From NCBI GenBank assembly GCA_018389105.1, contig JACATO010000995.1, positions 953,501-1,017,500 of the forward strand: DNA of 64,000 nt, in the 5' to 3' direction. A program made the translations under genes and the position numbers. Each line of letters begins with the position of its first letter. Position 1 is the stretch's first letter. This document shows positions 63,577 through 64,000 of this stretch, piece after piece. The notes under the pieces were generated by a model. It did no database searches and was not told the origin of the DNA. It was given only the letters and a program-made list of their open reading frames with translations. Source of the DNA: Nautilus pompilius. Lineage: Eukaryota > Mollusca > Cephalopoda > Nautilida > Nautilidae.

Positions 63577-64000
63577 ACCTAATAAAACTATTATTGGAAA
63601 CTAATTTATCAAAATTTTCTACAGACTTCCATTAGTCCTTTTGTGCCCAACATACCCAGAGATTAGGGGGGAAAAGGACTCACTAAGATTTTAAAATTAG
63701 ATGGAAATATAGCTTACAATTCAATGCATTATTTAAATAACTATGCATTACTTTAAAAAAAAAAAACTAAATCACAGTTATTATGTACCAGAGAATCTTA
63801 AATCTTCCATGCATGACAAAATCTATCCCTGACCATCTCCATCTTTTTTCCTGAAGACTGGAAGACGTTGCAAAATTTGTGATGGGCTATAATAACTAAT
63901 CTAATTCTTGTTATTGTAATGTGGCGCAGTTCAATCATTACAAACTTCATTAAAAAATACCATAATCATCCCACTCGTCTTTAACTCTTCTACAATGTAG
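63577..64000. other. non-coding stretch
   Basis: Nothing is recognised apart from a poly(A) at 63753-63764. Confidence 0.6.

Overview
The window looks like non-coding nuclear DNA from an animal. It is AT-rich, CpG is sparse over most of it, and poly(A/T), poly(G/C), (CA)n, (GA)n and (TA)n tracts are very frequent. It contains tRNA-headed SINE copies and Tc1/mariner-superfamily remnants, and no bacterial-style gene order. No intact gene was found. The best-preserved repeat is a Tc1 element whose transposase resembles a DD34E type familiar from teleost fish and lampreys. That favours a vertebrate or other aquatic animal, but the sequence alone does not fix the taxon and a mollusc is not excluded. 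The window is probably intergenic or lies inside one or more long introns.

Layout. 1-6.5 kb: homopolymers, two SINE-like copies, and one splice-flanked open segment at 4545-4706 that could be an exon. 6.56-7.56 kb: decayed Tc1-like transposase, minus strand. 11.9-12.7 kb: a second, different decayed Tc1-like element. 13-20 kb: three SINE copies, microsatellites and a 29-base G run. 20-33 kb: mostly featureless, with one small tandem duplication (23.2 kb) whose copies carry the same 17-bp core in opposite orientations. 33.5-34.1 kb: possible LINE endonuclease remnant and a worn minisatellite. 37.2-37.5 kb: GC-richer island that looks like an exon but is better read as a SINE. 42.96-44.45 kb: full-length, inactivated Tc1 element. 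45.8 kb: short MITE-like inverted-repeat element. 50.1-50.8 kb: five-copy 75-bp minisatellite joined to a SINE. 51.99-52.47 kb: internally deleted mariner-like element. 53-62 kb: three more SINE copies, a weak exon candidate and a (TA)n palindrome. 63.5 kb: a 33-bp-stem hairpin.

No operon, pathway or defence system is visible. The dominant biology is repeat activity: a tRNA-derived SINE family with a shared body motif (CTACTAGAACT on the antisense strand), four Tc1/mariner lineages at different stages of decay, and a MITE that shares terminal sequence with one of them. Exon candidates are weak and are labelled so. All SINE, MITE and homology calls come from comparison by eye within the window and from remembered family motifs, not from searches.
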